A DNA stretch of 64,000 nt from positions 10,006,976 through 10,070,975 of the forward strand of contig CM038215.1 of the NCBI GenBank assembly GCA_021442155.1. Direction: 5' to 3'. Position numbers and translations under genes: made by a program. This stretch comes from Cymbidium sinense (taxonomy: Eukaryota; Streptophyta; Magnoliopsida; Asparagales; Orchidaceae). The notes below the pieces were generated by a model. The model was not told the origin of the DNA, made no database searches, and was given only the letters and a program-made list of their open reading frames with translations. Positions within the stretch are counted from its first letter, which is position 1; the number at the start of each line of letters is the position of its first letter. Of this stretch, positions 61,318 through 64,000 are shown piece by piece.

Positions 61318-61806
61318 TTTTTTTAACAGAGAACAAATTCAGATTCAACATTTTTTCTTTTCGATTTCATCAACCAATTAACACACCAAATTTTCTAAGA
61401 CACAAGTGACAACATAGATCTAAAATGAGCACACATAAAGCAAATAAAAACCCTAGAAAATTAGAACCATCTCTATTATAAAGACACAGTTCCATAAGTA
61501 GTAGATCGGATCGACCGTTCTTCAATTTCACCAGTTCCCGTCAGAACCACCCCGGCCTCTCGAGTAGCGGGATCGACCATCATATCCTCGATCTCTCCCT
61601 CTGCTACAACCATGACTGTAACCTTCGTCACTTCTCCCAACTCGATAACCACCACTGCTCCGACCGCGACCTCTATATCCACTAGCACCTCCAAATCCCC
61701 CACCACCACTGCGATAATCGCCGCCTTTATTTACGCCTCCATTGCTAGATCTAAACTGAGCCTGGTTGACGGTGATGTTCTTGATGTTAAGGTTCTACCC
61801 ATTCTT
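61318..61806 (-). pseudogene. GR-RBP 3' fragment, retrocopy 12 (best kept)
   Basis: One frame runs from the RRM end to the C-terminus: NG, TAG in place of Gln, then NLNIKNITVNQAQFRSSNGG, VNKGGDYRSGGGGFGGASG, RGRGRSSGGYRVGRSDEG, SRGRDRGYDGRSRYSRGRGG and SDGNW. There TGA replaces the Arg codon of the family end DGNWRN. About 98 codons are thus legible apart from the first stop. The UTR is full length. The frame at 61476-61709 on the minus strand is a +1 misreading. No promoter and no 5' RRM, so a pseudogene. Confidence 0.9.
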
Positions 61807-64000
61807 AGGGTTTAGATTTACGTTTAAATTTATTAGGTTTTAGGGTTAAGGTTTATTTTTTAATTTATTTAGTTACTTAATGTTCAGGTTTAGGGTTTGT
61901 GCTTTAGGTTTTCAGGTCTAGGGTTTAGGGTTTAGGGTTTAGGGCTTAGGGTTTTATGATTTATGCTTTTAGTGTTTAAGGTTTAGGGTTAGGGTTTTTT
62001 AGGGTTTAAGATTTAGGGTTTTTTAGGGTTTATGGTTTAGGGTTTTTTTTTAAATTAAGTAAACCGATAGGTTTAGGTTTATTTAGTATATTTAGCTTAT
62101 ATTTTATTTGTTTTAGTTTACTTTATTTTTTATTTTTATTTAGGATTTTTTTTATTTGTATTTAGTTTAGTTTATTTATTTTAGGTTTATTTATTTTAGT
62201 TTAGGCTCTTTATTTTAGTTTATTTTTTAGGTTTATGTTTAGTTTTAGGTTTCTTTTCAAGTAGAGTTTTATTTTTATTTTATTTTTTAGGTTTAGATTT
62301 TATTTTTTATTTTTGGTTTTAGGGTTTGGTTTTTATTTTAGTTTTTTGAATTTAGGTTTTAGGTTTTTATTTTTAGTTTTTTTAGTTTTATTAGTAGTAG
62401 GTTTATTTTTAGTTTATTTTATCTGATCAGTTTAGGGTTTAGGTTTAGTTTATTTTAGTTTAGGTTTGTTTATTTTTGGCTTAAGATTAGGTTTTACTTA
62501 TTTTAGTTTAGTTTATTTTAGGTTTAGGTTTTTTTATTTTCATTTTAGGTTTAAGTTTTTTTTTTAGTTTAGTTTAGGTTATATCAATTTATTTTAGGTT
62601 TTAGTTTAGGTTAGTTAGTTTATTATTATTTTGTTTTAGGTTAATTTTATTTTTTATTTTGTTTTAGTTTTATTTTATTGTTCTCATTATTAAGTTTATT
62701 TTATTATTTTAGTTTAGTTTAAGTTTTTACTTATTTTATTTTAGTTTATTTATATTTATTTATCTTAATCACATTTATATTTTATTTTATTTTATTATTT
62801 TATTTAGGTTTAGGTTTATCATTTATTTTATTTTAGGTTTTATTTAGTTTAGGCCCAGGTTGTTTAGGCTCAGTGGCCTGGGCTAGGTGAGGATCTAGTG
62901 GCCTAGTTGGGCCAAGGCCCAGGTCAGGGCCAGGCCTGAGCCCAGGATCTAGGCTCAGGGCCCATGGTCAGTCAGGCCCAGGGCCCCATGGCCTGGCCCA
63001 GGGTCAAGATCTGTGTCAATTAGGGCCCAGGCCCAGTGGCCTGCCCATGCCTCCCGGCCCAGGAGCCTTGTGCCCAGGGCAGGTCATGTGAGCCCTGGGC
63101 CTGTGGCCTGTAAGGTTTGGGGTTTGGGCCCAGGTCAGTGGCAGGCTCAGGGCCTTAGGGCCTGGCCTAGGGTAGCATTTAGGGCCCAGGGTTAGATCTT
63201 GGGCTCAGTGGGTTTAAGGTTATAATCCGCTTAGAGTTTAGGTTAGTTAGAATTTTTTTAGATTAAAATGCATGTAGGTTTATGTTTATTAAGTTTGTTT
63301 TTTATTTTTATATAGGTTTATTTTGTTTTATTTTTATTTTATTTTTTAACTTTAGTGTTTAGGTTTTCATTTTATTTTTTAGTTTAGATTTTAGGTTTAT
63401 TTTTAGGTTTTATTTTTTAATTTAGGATTATGTTTATTTTTAATTTATTTTATTTTATTTAGTTTGCGGTTTAGGTTTAGTTTATTTTAGGTTTAGGTTT
63501 TATTTATTTTAGTTAAGGTTTAAGTTTATTTGATTTTGTTTATTTTAAGTTTAAGTTTTTTTATTTATTTTAGGGTTTAGGTTTAATTTTATTTTATTTT
63601 TGGTTTTTTTATTTTTTAGTTTTATTTTATTTTAGATTTATTTTTTTGTTTATGTTTGGCTTTTATTTTATTTAGGTTTTTATTTTAGTTTTATTTATTT
63701 TTTAGTTTAATTTAGGCTTTAATTATTTATTTTGTTTATTTTTGATTTATTTTATTTGATTTTATTTTTAGGATTAGGTTTATGCTTATGTTTAGGTTTA
63801 GGTTTTAGTTTAGGTTTTTATTTAGGTTTATGTTTTGTATTTATTTTATTTTTAGGTTTTATTTAGTTTAAGTCAAGGCATTCTGGTTTTGGGTTAGGGT
63901 AGGTCAGGGGGTCAGGCACAGGCCCCAGTGGTTTAGGGTTTAGGGTTTAGGGTTTTAGGATTTATGGTTTATAGATTTGGGGTAGAGTTTAAAAAATTTA
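61807..64000. repeat. Telomere-derived satellite, G-strand orientation, to window end
   Basis: Linker string (TAATTTATTTAGTTACTTAA, about 61861), clean TTTAGGG at 61918-61945, landmark AAATTAAGTAAACCGATAGG (62052 on), degenerate block to 62845, GC-rich island, landmark remnant at about 63265, degenerate block, and a canonical block at 63930-63960. Cut by the window edge. Confidence 0.88.
62845..63215. repeat. GC-rich CCCAGGG-type island 5
   Basis: About 370 bp of GGGCCCAGGCCCAGTGGCC words, then back to TTTAGG array. The plus frame at 63013-63195 is a by-product of the GC-rich words. It lies just before a landmark remnant, where other units have a canonical TTTAGGG block. Confidence 0.85.

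Noticed and set aside
61476..61709. A Val/Glu-rich 77-codon minus frame (and its like at 55109-55366 and 45228-45470) as new proteins
   Set aside because: They are the +1 reading of the GR-RBP Gly-rich tract. The true frame gives RRM end, Gly-rich tail and the DGNW end.
63013..63195. A GC-rich coding exon in the island at 62.8-63.2 kb
   Set aside because: The sequence is made of GGGCCCAGG words with no codon structure. The same words occur in islands at other positions and in the opposite orientation.

Overview
The window looks like nuclear DNA of a flowering plant. The basic repeat is the plant telomere heptamer TTTAGGG/CCCTAAA, and the gene fragments are of plant type: 60S acidic ribosomal protein P0, a plant RRM glycine-rich RNA-binding protein (GR-RBP), and a LINE with endonuclease, reverse transcriptase, zf-RVT and RNase H parts. 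I cannot name the genus. I found no intact protein-coding gene, tRNA, rRNA or CRISPR array. Nearly every open frame is chance or a broken fragment.

Layout. 1-1117 is C-strand (AAACCCT-like) array. 1118-3158 is an EN-RT LINE fragment, followed by a short G-strand array and a non-telomeric spacer that runs to a 100-N gap at 4508-4607. 4608-6299 is AT-rich non-coding DNA. 6300-13777 is a tandem pair of about 3.7 kb, each a 1.4 kb module plus a 2.2 kb G-strand array. 13778-17756 holds a GR-RBP fragment and the 3' half of a LINE, both on the minus strand. 17757-30017 is C-strand array with three plus-strand GR-RBP fragments, two copies of an unknown element and GC-rich islands. 30018-33357 repeats the 1118-4507 block. 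33358-38787 is non-telomeric spacer. 38788-64000 is G-strand array with nine minus-strand GR-RBP fragments (including a 15-bp stub) and four minus-strand P0 fragments.

How it fits together. The array is a telomere-derived complex satellite. Blocks of near-canonical TTTAGGG alternate with a conserved degenerate part (TTTAGG, TTTATTTTATTTT) and a recurring landmark close to AAATTAAGTAAACCAATAGG. Unit length is roughly 1-2 kb. The GR-RBP and P0 fragments are 5'-truncated, end in A-rich tails that run into telomeric repeat, and always have the same polarity relative to the repeat: the sense strand continues into CCCTAAA. The LINE 3' half obeys the same rule. The P0 fragment always sits just upstream of a GR-RBP fragment across a conserved linker of 100-149 bp, so a composite unit was amplified. 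I infer that LINE machinery inserted host mRNA copies and itself into a telomere-like array with fixed orientation, and that the product then spread as a satellite. Some of the oddities (CCCTGGG islands, many small indels, the duplicate beside the gap) could instead be long-read assembly error.
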